Shown one piece after another: positions 7,082 to 14,590 of a stretch of 20,122 bases of DNA (the first letter of the stretch is position 1; each line of letters opens with the position of its first letter). The position numbers and the translations under genes are program-made. This DNA comes from a virus: the IMG/VR virus record IMGVR_UViG_3300025280_000244, positions 1 to 20,122 of that record; one strand, written 5' to 3'. The notes below the pieces were generated by a model. That model saw nothing but the letters and a program-made list of their open reading frames with translations, searched no databases and was not told where the DNA came from.

Positions 7082-7860
7082 GAACTTGGTTGCCACAACT
7101 TAATCTGACCGGTTTCTTTGTTGTAATTTTTATGGCGCAAAATGTAAGCAAGCCGGGCCTGTTGTAAAGCATATGCTTCCGTGAGCCCGGCATTGTCGTA
7201 CTCCTCTGCAATTATCTCCCAAAACTCTGATGGGTTTTTACCGCTCAACAGCTTCTTAGCTGTCACCGGACCAACCCCCGGACATCCCTTGTAGCCATCC
7301 GCAGAGTCACCCGTCAGGGTTTGAAACGCATGAAACCAGGCGGCTGCATGTTCAGTTACCTCAACGACACCTTCTTCTTCCTTGTTCCAATTAAAGACAA
7401 ACCCTGGAACCCCAAAGAAGTCTTTGTCGATCGACAGTATAATCCGTTCTTCATCCAGATCCTCATCGAATGTATCCTTTGTATACGGCTCCGTTGACAA
7501 GATGCCCAGGATATCGTCGGCTTCAAGATTGTTTCGAAGAACCGCATTGTAGTTCTTCATGAGATAATCACGGATAGCCCCGTAAACCACCGGCTTGCGT
7601 CTACCAATACGGTTCTCTTTATAGGTTGAATCGACCTGTCTGCGAAAGACCGAATTTGAATGACACGACAGTGCGAGGATTACCCCATCGGCGTTCAGGA
7701 CTTCCTGCATATCATCGAGGAAGATGTCCACTCGTTGCTGCACCTCCCGGAAGTCACAGTGGAGCGTCCACAGGTCATCACCCCAGTGGATAGCGGATTC
7801 GACCGCCAGCGATTGCTGGTAGACCACCACATCCGCATCGATTAAAGCTATGGTTCGCAT
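7072..7860 (-). CDS. 5'-3' exonuclease (T7 gp6-like, FEN family)
   Basis: This 262-residue protein carries the FEN/5'-nuclease metal-binding residues. The N-terminal motif is 'ALIDADVVVYQ' (D8, D10). The second is 'EADDILGI' (E113, D115, D116). The third is 'SIDKDFFGVPG' (D145, D147). The fourth is 'TGDSADGYKGCPGVGPVTAK' with D185, D188 and the helix-three-turn-helix DNA clamp (about 192-205). The family removes RNA primers and degrades host DNA in T7 infection. It lies between the PP-loop gene and the DUF5664 gene with short gaps or overlap, so it belongs to the replication transcript. Confidence 0.93.
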   Translation of the reverse strand: MRTIALIDADVVVYQQSLAVESAIHWGDDLWTLHCDFREVQQRVDIFLDDMQEVLNADGVILALSCHSNSVFRRQVDSTYKENRIGRRKPVVYGAIRDYLMKNYNAVLRNNLEADDILGILSTEPYTKDTFDEDLDEERIILSIDKDFFGVPGFVFNWNKEEEGVVEVTEHAAAWFHAFQTLTGDSADGYKGCPGVGPVTAKKLLSGKNPSEFWEIIAEEYDNAGLTEAYALQQARLAYILRHKNYNKETGQIKLWQPSSWK

Positions 7861-7883
7861 AAATATAACGTCAAGAAGCCTGT

Positions 7884-8690
7884 TTATGTTGCTTCTTTTG
7901 GTTCCATTTCTTCATCGTCATCAAAGGTCGAAAAACAGCCACATCCGCCCCATTCAAAGAAGTCAATCTGCGAATCTTCTCTTTGTCTCAACTGTTTGAG
8001 GGTGAGTTTATGCTTTTTATTGTCTTTTTGGTAGGTCAAAATTGACACATCTTTATTCAAAAATTTCCTCATCTTTTCTTCCTCGCGCTCCCATTCTGCG
8101 TATACCTCTGGAAGAGCTTTCAAAAGGTGTCGGAAGTGGGCTTGTCCTGCTTTTATGCAACCACCTCCACAATTATTGTGCGGGAATCCTAAATCGTAAA
8201 GTCGTGGTTGTTTGATACCTTCCACGTTCAACAGTTCAATCATCCGATCCTTCATCAGATAAGGTGGATCAAGCAATGTCGCTTTGACTTCGTAGGGCTT
8301 CCAGAATTCCTTTGACCTTTTGTATCTGTGTTTCTCGTCCCAGTTCATTCCGATATAAAGCACAACAGATTCAGGATCTGGATAGTTTTCACGTACCCAC
8401 TTTGTTGCCATTTGGCGTTTCAGAATTCTTGAACACGGGTCCATTCTACTGTTGCCAAGTAATCTTTCATCCCTGAACACTTCCCAAGGTGTTCTACCGT
8501 CAGCGATCTTGATCAATTCACCGCCAACATTCAGAGCGGACTCATCTAGGAACCTATACAGATCAACATCTTCAATCAGCGTGTCCGTGAACAGCATTTT
8601 CAAATTCTTTGTTCCGTACTTTTCTGCAACTCGTTTTGCGGTAGCCCAGGATGAAATTCCCCCGGAATAAAATATAAGATGGTCAATCAT
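7884..8690 (-). CDS. PP-loop ATPase, phage PAPS-reductase-like / adenine nucleotide alpha hydrolase family
   Basis: The ATG at 8690 puts the PP-loop 'FYSGGISSW' (residues 7-15) right at the N-terminus, as is usual. A GTG-started extension to 8732 overlapping the polymerase is less likely. The protein is 268 residues long and has five notable cysteines: 'MDPCSRILKR' (C86), 'HNNCGGGCIKAGQ' (C174, C178) and 'WGGCGCF' (C250, C252). The fold activates a substrate by adenylation. Relatives include PAPS reductase, tRNA thiolases and the DndC phosphorothioation enzyme. The cysteines suggest sulphur transfer or an Fe-S or zinc site. It follows the DNA polymerase by 23 bp. Whether the substrate is sulphate, tRNA or DNA cannot be told. 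The gene looks AT-richer than its neighbours. Confidence 0.8.
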   Translation of the reverse strand: MIDHLIFYSGGISSWATAKRVAEKYGTKNLKMLFTDTLIEDVDLYRFLDESALNVGGELIKIADGRTPWEVFRDERLLGNSRMDPCSRILKRQMATKWVRENYPDPESVVLYIGMNWDEKHRYKRSKEFWKPYEVKATLLDPPYLMKDRMIELLNVEGIKQPRLYDLGFPHNNCGGGCIKAGQAHFRHLLKALPEVYAEWEREEEKMRKFLNKDVSILTYQKDNKKHKLTLKQLRQREDSQIDFFEWGGCGCFSTFDDDEEMEPKEAT

Positions 8691-8713
8691 TTTTAATAAA
8701 TCCCTAAAGTTTT

Positions 8714-10672
8714 TTAATGGGTAGCGGCCCACGAAGAACCAACTTTATATTCTCCATCGAGCGGGCATCGGAATTTGAACTCACGACCAGCAGATTTGAT
8801 CGCTTCGACCCCAGCTACACCGACTTTGTGGGCGAGTTTCGGAGAGGCTTCAAGCTGAATCTCATCGTGAATGTTGGCGATAAAAGCAAAGTCCTTGCCC
8901 CACACAAGTCCGGCCTTGATAAGGCTATCGTATTGAATCACCGCAGCCCTTTTCATGATGATCGCACCCGCTGATTGGAGAAGGGTGTTCAGGGCCGCGT
9001 GGGGGCTCCGTATGGTCAGTTTACGCCCGTCGATACCAATGAGATACCCACGGTTATCTGCGGTCCGTTCTACGACCTTCTTCAAGGTGAACAAAGCTGG
9101 AATTTTTTTCAAAAACTTTTCACGAAACTCCTTGCCCAACTTTGCATTCCTTCCTCGTCCAAGGATGTAGGCTAGGTGACCGTCGCCAGCCCCATAAAGG
9201 AACGCGTAGTTCCAAGTTTTCGCACAATCTCTGCCGGTGCCGTGGTTGGACGGAAACGAATACTTCTCCTTTGGTCCCAACCCAAGAGCATCGCAGGTAA
9301 CAAGGTGAACGTCGGCCTCCAGCAGAGTCTTTGCATAAACACCATTATCGTAAAGCGCGAGGTAATGGGCCAGGCACCTCAGTTCTAATCCAGACGCATC
9401 CCAACCCACCTGAACCTTACCTTTGGACGGCCCAAATAGACTGCGGCACTCTTTGCCATAAGGTGAATACACGGCTGGCACCTGAGCAATGTTAGGTCTA
9501 TTGTGTGTGCATCGACCAGTCACAGTGCCGTTGGAATTTACCGATCCATAAATGCGACCATTGCGTTGGAGCTGCAACCAGGCGGTATCCCCCTCAGCCA
9601 GCATACTGATTCGTTTTCCAACCATCAGATACTCGGCCAGTTTAGTGGACTCTGAATACTGCAATGATTTGAGAATTGTCTCCGTCAATTGCGGTTTACC
9701 ACCATCAGTAAAGATATCGGGTTTCCACCCGTACTTTTCAGTCAACCGTTCGGCAATCTGATCATGACTGGCGGGGTTGAAGGGGTGTTCTTTGGTCTTA
9801 AGTGGCCCTTTGATACACCGCTTTCCCGGAAGTTTGACTCCCCGATCCCTTAATACCTTTTCAAGATCACCCTTGGTCTTTGCCCGACACTCTTCCCCGG
9901 AGTCATCGACCGCAATCCAATACTGTGGACTCTTCATGATCTCCACTCGGGGTGGAAAAACCTGATGAAGTTCCTCTTCGATTTCAGCCCGACGCTTCGA
10001 AAGTTTTCCGTAAAACTGTTGACCGGCTTTGACATCAAACGCGAACCCGTAATTCTCCTGCCTGGCCATAAGAAATTTAAAATCGTGCTCCAGCTTAAGA
10101 CATGGCTGGCTGTACTTCTTAGCCTCGCAAACCTGCATGAGCTGCACCACGATTGCCACATCGGATACACACCGGTCCTCCATTTCAGAAGTCCACCGAC
10201 TCCAAATGGATATGTCCGCTCCGACCTTGTCGATGCCCAAGCGATACCCCCAGCACTCCACGCTTTGACTGCCGTATTTAGGGCCTCCATTGGGGTTCTT
10301 CGGGAAGTCTTTGGCGTTACGATAGACTTTGTAATCGGCGTCAAAAAGCTCGGTAAAAATCACAGACCCCATGGTCAGGGTGTCGAGAATATCGCCGCGA
10401 AAGTTCCATCCGGGATATATCTTTTTGATGGCCCAGTAATCGAACCCTATTGAGTTGTGGCCAACTATCTCCTTGGCGCGTTGGAGCATTTCCAAGCCGT
10501 CGGATATCGATCCAGATTTTGTGTCGACCCTTTGATTGTTGAATCGATAATACTTCTCCGCGACGGGATCGTAGATCACCACACAATGGAGCTTGGTTAT
10601 GCTATCAAGAAGACCATCGGTCTCGACATCAAAGAAGAGACGACGATACCGGAAGTAACGACTACTACTCAA
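8714..10672 (-). CDS. Family A DNA polymerase (T7 gp5-like)
   Basis: This 652-residue replicative polymerase has a 3'-5' exonuclease domain: Exo I 'FFDVETDG' (D15, E17), Exo II 'GHNSIGFDYW' (D78) and Exo III 'CVSDVAIV' (D171). The polymerase motifs follow: A 'VGWDASGLELR' (D425), B 'RDCAKTWNYAFLYGAG' (R481, K485, Y489) and C 'NIHDEIQLEA' (H602, D603, E604). All catalytic residues are present. The start is TTG, overlapping the stop of the previous gene in TTGA. No other start lies before Exo I, so TTG seems genuine and translation is probably coupled. The segment around 270-300, between Exo and palm, lies where T7 gp5 has its thioredoxin-binding loop, but I cannot confirm host thioredoxin use. 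Confidence 0.96.
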   Translation of the reverse strand: MSSSRYFRYRRLFFDVETDGLLDSITKLHCVVIYDPVAEKYYRFNNQRVDTKSGSISDGLEMLQRAKEIVGHNSIGFDYWAIKKIYPGWNFRGDILDTLTMGSVIFTELFDADYKVYRNAKDFPKNPNGGPKYGSQSVECWGYRLGIDKVGADISIWSRWTSEMEDRCVSDVAIVVQLMQVCEAKKYSQPCLKLEHDFKFLMARQENYGFAFDVKAGQQFYGKLSKRRAEIEEELHQVFPPRVEIMKSPQYWIAVDDSGEECRAKTKGDLEKVLRDRGVKLPGKRCIKGPLKTKEHPFNPASHDQIAERLTEKYGWKPDIFTDGGKPQLTETILKSLQYSESTKLAEYLMVGKRISMLAEGDTAWLQLQRNGRIYGSVNSNGTVTGRCTHNRPNIAQVPAVYSPYGKECRSLFGPSKGKVQVGWDASGLELRCLAHYLALYDNGVYAKTLLEADVHLVTCDALGLGPKEKYSFPSNHGTGRDCAKTWNYAFLYGAGDGHLAYILGRGRNAKLGKEFREKFLKKIPALFTLKKVVERTADNRGYLIGIDGRKLTIRSPHAALNTLLQSAGAIIMKRAAVIQYDSLIKAGLVWGKDFAFIANIHDEIQLEASPKLAHKVGVAGVEAIKSAGREFKFRCPLDGEYKVGSSWAATH

Positions 10673-10953
10673 TTTCCCATCCTCACAGGCCGAGTTGTTT
10701 CGAAAAGGTGATACATTCTTCCTTCAATCATCGCAGTCGCCAGATAAAGAGGCCGACGTATCTGACCGCTCATTTCCCCGGTCTCAAACCACTGAAAGTG
10801 GCGCACCATCATAAGCCCACGGTCCATAAATGCGGGGGTTACGACGGCCCACATGGAGGGATAATCAATGTGCACAATGTTTGATCTTTCGGGCATACTT
10901 AAACTCTGATTAAGAGAGTCAAACGTGTATTTCCAAACGGCTCGTGGTTCCAT
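10669..10953 (-). CDS. DUF7352-like small phage protein
   Basis: This 94-residue protein fits the pattern of a widespread small phage family, from memory DUF7352: 'VWKYTF' near the start, 'LSMPERSNIVHIDY' (a '.MP.gA.i.hv' strand), 'MWAVVTP' and a C-terminal 'ATAMIEGRMYHLFE'. Members are predicted small beta-rich proteins of unknown function found near replication genes. The stop overlaps the TTG start of the DNA polymerase, implying coupled translation. The leader is rich in AAC/AAT with no Shine-Dalgarno sequence. Confidence 0.7.
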   Translation of the reverse strand: MEPRAVWKYTFDSLNQSLSMPERSNIVHIDYPSMWAVVTPAFMDRGLMMVRHFQWFETGEMSGQIRRPLYLATAMIEGRMYHLFETTRPVRMGN

Positions 10954-10974
10954 AATTTGTTGTTGTGGTTATTA

Positions 10975-12639
10975 TTAAAACGGAGTCTCCGTTGTTGTTG
11001 TGTCGTGGGCTGAAAAGTAAGTTTCAAATTCCTGAAGCTTTTCCGTGAGTCTACCCGTGGTGGGGTCGTAGTCAAGGTAAGTCATTACCCCGGTTCCCTC
11101 ACCAGTGAATCGATCCTTGAGCCCGCGCACAAGCAACCTGTTTTTATTCGAGCGGGCTTGTTGGTCGCGTTCCAATCCAATAATTAGATCGGACAAGTGG
11201 CCTATGCTTCTCGATCCACGGAGCAAATTAAGTTTTGTCTTGCCACCCTCTTCCAACGGTTTACCCACAGCTTCCTTCAGGTGACTGACCAGGATGAGTC
11301 CGAACTGAAGGTTCTCCACCAACGACCTGAGCTTAGTCATAAGATTGTCGATCAATCGCCGCTCCTCACCGCCGTCCATGCCGCTAATAACGATCGAGAT
11401 ATGGTCCAGGATGAGCCAGCCACATCCGCAGCCCGCCACAAGGTATCGGATTCTATGAAGAAGGTTGTCGGCAGCCAGGCTGCCGAAGTGATCGTAGCTG
11501 TAGAATCTGCCGCTGCCAACAGTAGCCTCATATGCTTTTCTAAGAGTTTCTTCATCGATTCCTTCCCGAGTTAAATGGAGTGGTTGGTTTAGTTCGATGG
11601 ACATCAACCCAAGTGCTGACCTTCTGATAGATTCTTCAAGCGCGATGTAACCAATGGTTTGCTTCTGTTCAGTAATAAGCCAGTGGGCTATTTCTCGGCA
11701 TACCGCAGACTTCCCGATGCCGGTGCCAGCACAGATGGTTGTTATCTCACCCTTGCGGATACCACGGATCACTCGATTTAGACCTTCCCAGGGATACGGC
11801 ACTACGTTGCCCGGATCGTCCTCCTCGGACACAAGCGGCCACAGATCCCTACCGTCGACTATCTCATCTGGACGCCACTCCTTTGCACCCCACATGCAGT
11901 CGATAGCCTCGGCTCCCTTGCCAGCCATCACCATCTCCGATGGATCGTTGAGTGGCAATGTGGCGATCTTGGCCTTACCCGGGGACAGTAATGCCGCACA
12001 GGCCCTTGCAGCGTCCATACCGGGCTCATCCTGATCAAACATGAATACGACCGAATCAAATTTCTCAAGCCACTCTAAATTTTGGCAAACATCCCGGCGA
12101 GCAGCAGCGGCACCGTTGGGGACAGAAACGACCGGCCATTTCAAGCCATTAAGCTGACTCATGGTCAAACAGTCGAGTTCCCCCTCGGTCACGACGATCA
12201 TAGTGCCGCCGTCACGCCAGAGGTGCATCCCGTAAAGGCCGGGGTTTTTTTCTCCCAGCCAGGCAAACGACTTGTCCGGGAATCGCACTTTCTGCGCCAC
12301 AGGTTTACCCGCCGGGTCGCAATAGTTTGCTACATGAACTAACGCACCATCGAATGGATGTCCGATCCGGTGGAAGCGCACGACGTAATACTTCCACTTT
12401 CGGCAGGTGGCTTCCTTGAGGCGCCGCTTCCCGAGTTCCTTGGGCTTACCCCCGGTAATTAACGGACTACTCTTTTGGTTTTTTTGAGGCATAGCAGAAG
12501 TCGAGAGGGGGGGAAAGGGATTAAAGGTTCGGTTGCAGGAGAAACAATGCGCGTGACCGTCGTCGTATACCGACAGTGCGTCCCTGGAGCCGCAGTCCGG
12601 GTCAGGACACGGCTCATGCCGTAGGAAGTTGGATGGCAC
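10975..12639 (-). CDS. DNA primase/helicase (T7 gp4-like)
   Basis: This 554-residue bifunctional protein begins with a zinc-binding domain with C11, C16, C32 and C35 ('CPDPDC ... HCFSC'). The TOPRIM primase core follows, with 'VVTEGELDCLT' (E152) and 'FMFDQDEPGMDAA' (D202, D204). The hexameric RecA-like helicase has Walker A 'GTGIGKS' (305-311), Walker B 'LILDH' (409-413), 'SHLK' (H453) and the arginine-finger segment 'LLRGSRSIGHLSD' (472-484). The tail ends in Phe, as in T7 gp4, where the C-terminus contacts the polymerase. The start codon is GTG, which aligns the zinc motif as in T7. It lies 11 nt after the HAD gene stop. Confidence 0.95.
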   Translation of the reverse strand: MPSNFLRHEPCPDPDCGSRDALSVYDDGHAHCFSCNRTFNPFPPLSTSAMPQKNQKSSPLITGGKPKELGKRRLKEATCRKWKYYVVRFHRIGHPFDGALVHVANYCDPAGKPVAQKVRFPDKSFAWLGEKNPGLYGMHLWRDGGTMIVVTEGELDCLTMSQLNGLKWPVVSVPNGAAAARRDVCQNLEWLEKFDSVVFMFDQDEPGMDAARACAALLSPGKAKIATLPLNDPSEMVMAGKGAEAIDCMWGAKEWRPDEIVDGRDLWPLVSEEDDPGNVVPYPWEGLNRVIRGIRKGEITTICAGTGIGKSAVCREIAHWLITEQKQTIGYIALEESIRRSALGLMSIELNQPLHLTREGIDEETLRKAYEATVGSGRFYSYDHFGSLAADNLLHRIRYLVAGCGCGWLILDHISIVISGMDGGEERRLIDNLMTKLRSLVENLQFGLILVSHLKEAVGKPLEEGGKTKLNLLRGSRSIGHLSDLIIGLERDQQARSNKNRLLVRGLKDRFTGEGTGVMTYLDYDPTTGRLTEKLQEFETYFSAHDTTTTETPF

Positions 12640-12650
12640 GCGCTTCCGTC

Positions 12651-13097
12651 CTACTTTTCACCATCGGCCCGTAGGCCGGTGTTCGGGACTACCTGCACCA
12701 CCCGATCGTCCCACAGCTCGATCATGTCCTCATCTTTATTGGCGACGATCTGGAGGGACGGTAGATTACACCGAAGGCGTAGCCAGCGGTGGATTAGACG
12801 GCGTTGTATAGCTGGCTGCACTGAGTTCGGGGAGCCGACTCGTGCTGTGAGCACCTTTACGGTTATGCCCTCGTCCAGCCAATCGTGTACCCGCCGCACC
12901 ATGCGGTCGATAGGTTCACCTATGTGATCATAGCCTCGCCACCCCTCCGATCGCGCCAATGTGCCATCCAAATCCACCCCGATCCAGCGGTTAGCGTGCT
13001 GCCGTCGGGACTCAATCGCGTGTTTGCGCTGCTTCGTGAGCGGGTGCTCCTGCTGCATCAAGTATTGTTCCGGTACTATTTTTGTCGTTGCAGCCAT
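12651..13097 (-). CDS. HAD-superfamily phosphatase-like protein
   Basis: This is a 148-residue product from the ATG at 13097, which overlaps the endonuclease gene by 22 nt. A longer frame to 13148 lies wholly inside the endonuclease gene. HAD motif I is 'IGVDLDGTLA' (D42, D44), followed by 'HIGEPIDRMVRRVHDWLDEG' and motif II 'VKVLTARV' (T84). Near the end, 'VANKDEDMIELWDDR' supplies the motif III lysine and motif IV acidic pair. This compact form without a large cap occurs in many phages and hydrolyses phosphate esters such as nucleotides or DNA 3'-phosphates. The substrate here is unknown. Its position between endonuclease I and primase suggests nucleotide salvage or DNA-end repair. Confidence 0.8.
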   Translation of the reverse strand: MAATTKIVPEQYLMQQEHPLTKQRKHAIESRRQHANRWIGVDLDGTLARSEGWRGYDHIGEPIDRMVRRVHDWLDEGITVKVLTARVGSPNSVQPAIQRRLIHRWLRLRCNLPSLQIVANKDEDMIELWDDRVVQVVPNTGLRADGEK

Positions 13098-13510
13098 GCG
13101 TCTGGAATCAATCGGTGACACCACTTGATGTCGTGCTTGGTGCACCACTCACCGTAGGTGGTCCGTGATTTTTTGGAGATTTTTACCTCGGAATTCTGAA
13201 AAACGATTCGGATGTCCATCTCTGGATACTGCACTTTGATCGCAATATGTTTGGCTCGATCTCGCGGTGAGAAAACACCCTTCGCTTCCAGTATAATACC
13301 ACTCTCAAGAATGAAGTCGGGTAGATAAGTATGCTCAAGCTTATAGGGTATGGTCTTGTCCCGGGGCTCGAACTCGTGGGCGACCCTCCGAAGTTGGAGG
13401 GCCACCCTGGATTCCCATCGTGAACGATACTTACCCGTTCGAATTCCTCGAGAAGGCTTGGCAAGAGACCTCCGGCTGCCGGAGTTTCGTCTCGCGTCAG
13501 AAATCGCCAT
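13076..13510 (-). CDS. Endonuclease I, Holliday-junction resolvase (T7 gp3-like)
   Basis: This 144-residue protein comes from the ATG at 13510, which overlaps the SSB stop by 14 nt. A start six codons earlier is also open. The catalytic set is visible: E33 in 'SRWESRVALQL', D65 in 'TYLPDFIL', then E75 and K77 in 'IILEAKG'. The D-10-E-2-K spacing is the same as T7 D55, E65, K67. T7 endonuclease I resolves branched DNA during packaging and helps degrade host DNA. A basic N-terminal extension ('RRNSGSRRSLAKPSRGIR') precedes the core and may bind DNA. Confidence 0.93.
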   Translation of the reverse strand: MAISDARRNSGSRRSLAKPSRGIRTGKYRSRWESRVALQLRRVAHEFEPRDKTIPYKLEHTYLPDFILESGIILEAKGVFSPRDRAKHIAIKVQYPEMDIRIVFQNSEVKISKKSRTTYGEWCTKHDIKWCHRLIPDAWLQRQK

Positions 13511-14195
13511 CGGACTTACCCCCGGCAAAAATCAAATCGTCGGTCTCGGTCTCTGTCTCGCTTTCAAACCCATCACCAGAGTCGTCCGTTTCACCTTCAT
13601 CAGCACTCCCTTCGGGTTCCTCGTATTCATAACCCTCTTCGGCGTCGAACCCAAAAGCTCCTGCGTCGGGGCCCTGCCACTCCTCAAGCTTAATCACCTG
13701 CACGGCCCGCAACCGTAACGACAAGCCCGCACCCACTAACCCCGTATAGAAGCCGGAGGTCTCTGTACAGACTTTGATTAGGGAACCGCCCGAGATCCGA
13801 ACTTTAGTTGGATCGATGATGGAACCACGCGCGTCGAAGCACACTGGCCGCTGTTCAAACTCTGCGGTCTCAGTTTTCACGTGGGCTTTAAGCTTGAAGT
13901 TGAACTGGATGTTTCCCGTAAGCTCACCCTCGTCGTTCTCCTCGGCACTCCACGGTTTGTCCGCGAGCTTGAGCTTCTTCCTCTTATGGGTCTGGCACTG
14001 CGCTTTGTAATTTGCCTCGTAAATCTTCTCAAGTTTATCGAGAAACGGTTTGGCTTCCTCCTCGGGAATCAGCAGTTTGACAGTGTAAACACCGGCGGCG
14101 TCAAACTGTGTGTCAGGTACGTCCAATCTCGGCCAGAGGGCCACACCGACTGGCGAAACTATTCTATTTTTCTGTCGTTTGTTGTCGTTGTCCAT
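13497..14195 (-). CDS. Single-stranded DNA-binding protein (T7 gp2.5-like)
   Basis: This 232-residue protein matches the size of T7 gp2.5. The N-terminal OB-fold begins 'RIVSPVGVALWPRLDVPDTQ' and continues with 'GVYTVKLLIPEEEAKPFLDKL'. A later strand is 'ISGGSLIKVCTETSGFY'. The C-terminus is a long acidic tail (about 180-232, rich in D/E with E-T repeats) ending in 'SDGDF'. In T7 the acidic tail with terminal Phe recruits polymerase and primase-helicase and is regulated by competition with DNA. The gene overlaps both its neighbours, the 88-residue protein upstream and endonuclease downstream, suggesting coupled translation. Confidence 0.93.
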   Translation of the reverse strand: MDNDNKRQKNRIVSPVGVALWPRLDVPDTQFDAAGVYTVKLLIPEEEAKPFLDKLEKIYEANYKAQCQTHKRKKLKLADKPWSAEENDEGELTGNIQFNFKLKAHVKTETAEFEQRPVCFDARGSIIDPTKVRISGGSLIKVCTETSGFYTGLVGAGLSLRLRAVQVIKLEEWQGPDAGAFGFDAEEGYEYEEPEGSADEGETDDSGDGFESETETETDDLIFAGGKSDGDF

Positions 14196-14430
14196 CTTTA
14201 CTTCGGTTTATGTTGGTTGATGTTGGTTTACTCAAATAGTTATAAATCAGTCCGTTATTAAGAAGTGTTTGAAGAGTCTCTTTGTGCCAGTCGCTGGAGT
14301 GCTCAACAATCCCGTGGTCGAACAGGTATTGCCAGGCCTCAATAATATTCGATTCGTTCCACTCGTCGGCGTCTGAATTTACGATGTCCACCGCTAGATC
14401 GGCATCAAGTTCTACGTTTTTATATTTCAT
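14164..14430 (-). CDS. Conserved small phage protein, DUF7417-like pattern
   Basis: This 88-residue protein has 'MKYKNVELDADLAVDIVNSD' at the start and 'ESNIIEAWQYLFDHGIVEHS' followed by 'TLLNNGLIYNYL'. Short proteins with 'EAWQ.L.D.G.v..LqgWyg......LI..GLI' are common in early and middle regions of phages, from memory DUF7417. Function is unknown and no catalytic residues are visible. The last 30 residues (Asn/Thr/Lys/Gln-rich) extend over the SSB start by 32 nt. The gene follows the cloverleaf-like element, and ACCCC lies 11 nt before its ATG. Confidence 0.65.
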   Translation of the reverse strand: MKYKNVELDADLAVDIVNSDADEWNESNIIEAWQYLFDHGIVEHSSDWHKETLQTLLNNGLIYNYLSKPTSTNINRSKDGQRQQTTEK

Positions 14431-14445
14431 GGATTACTTTAGGGG

Positions 14446-14581
14446 TGGAGTGGGCCGGAATCGAACCGACATCTCTTCTTGTTATTTCGCCGACAAAACG
14501 AGTAAAAATCGGCGGTGCCCAAGAAGCGCATATTCCAAGTCGAAGTTCGCGCGAACCACGGCTCTCTCATGCTGCCACTCC
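14446..14581 (-). ncRNA. tRNA-like cloverleaf with enlarged D and anticodon loops (candidate)
   Basis: A 136-nt minus-strand segment can be drawn as a tRNA core. The acceptor GGAGTGG (1-7) pairs fully with CCACTCC (129-135), followed by A. A 4-bp D stem GCAT/ATGC (10-13 with 51-54) comes after two linker bases. One base then leads to an anticodon-type stem CTTCTTG/CAAGAAG (56-62 with 101-107). A 4-nt variable loop follows, then a canonical T arm GTCGG-TTCGATT-CCGGC (112-128). The D loop is 37 nt instead of about 8-11. The anticodon loop is 38 nt and holds a hairpin CGCCGA/TCGGCG. CCA is not encoded (ACC follows the acceptor). It overlaps a 33-codon frame, so it may instead be only a tRNA 3'-end remnant next to a small gene. 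Confidence 0.4.
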
Positions 14582-14583
14582 AT
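14482..14583 (-). CDS. Possible 33-residue small protein overlapping the cloverleaf-like element
   Basis: The ATG at 14583 lies 7 bases after the previous gene's stop, the tight spacing normal here, and the frame ends with TAA at 14482. It encodes a peptide beginning MEWQHERAVVRANFDLEYAL, alternating charged and aliphatic residues, and ending in FLLVLSAK. Codon choice looks ordinary for this genome. No family is recognised. It competes with the RNA interpretation of the same bases: if it is real, the upstream half of the cloverleaf is coincidence and only the T arm plus acceptor (14446-14470) needs explaining. Confidence 0.4.
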   Translation of the reverse strand: MEWQHERAVVRANFDLEYALLGHRRFLLVLSAK

Positions 14584-14590
14584 AAAAAGG

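Noticed and set aside
9965-10453. 162-codon plus-strand frame inside the DNA polymerase gene
   Set aside because: It is antisense to the conserved exonuclease and inter-domain region of the polymerase and has no ribosome binding site or known motif.
14446-14581. Ordinary tRNA gene or complete tmRNA
   Set aside because: The D and anticodon loops are far too large for a tRNA, and the length is far too short for a tmRNA with a tag frame and pseudoknots. Kept only as a tRNA-like candidate. A faint likeness of the overlapping frame (ANFDLEYAL) to the tmRNA tag is probably chance.
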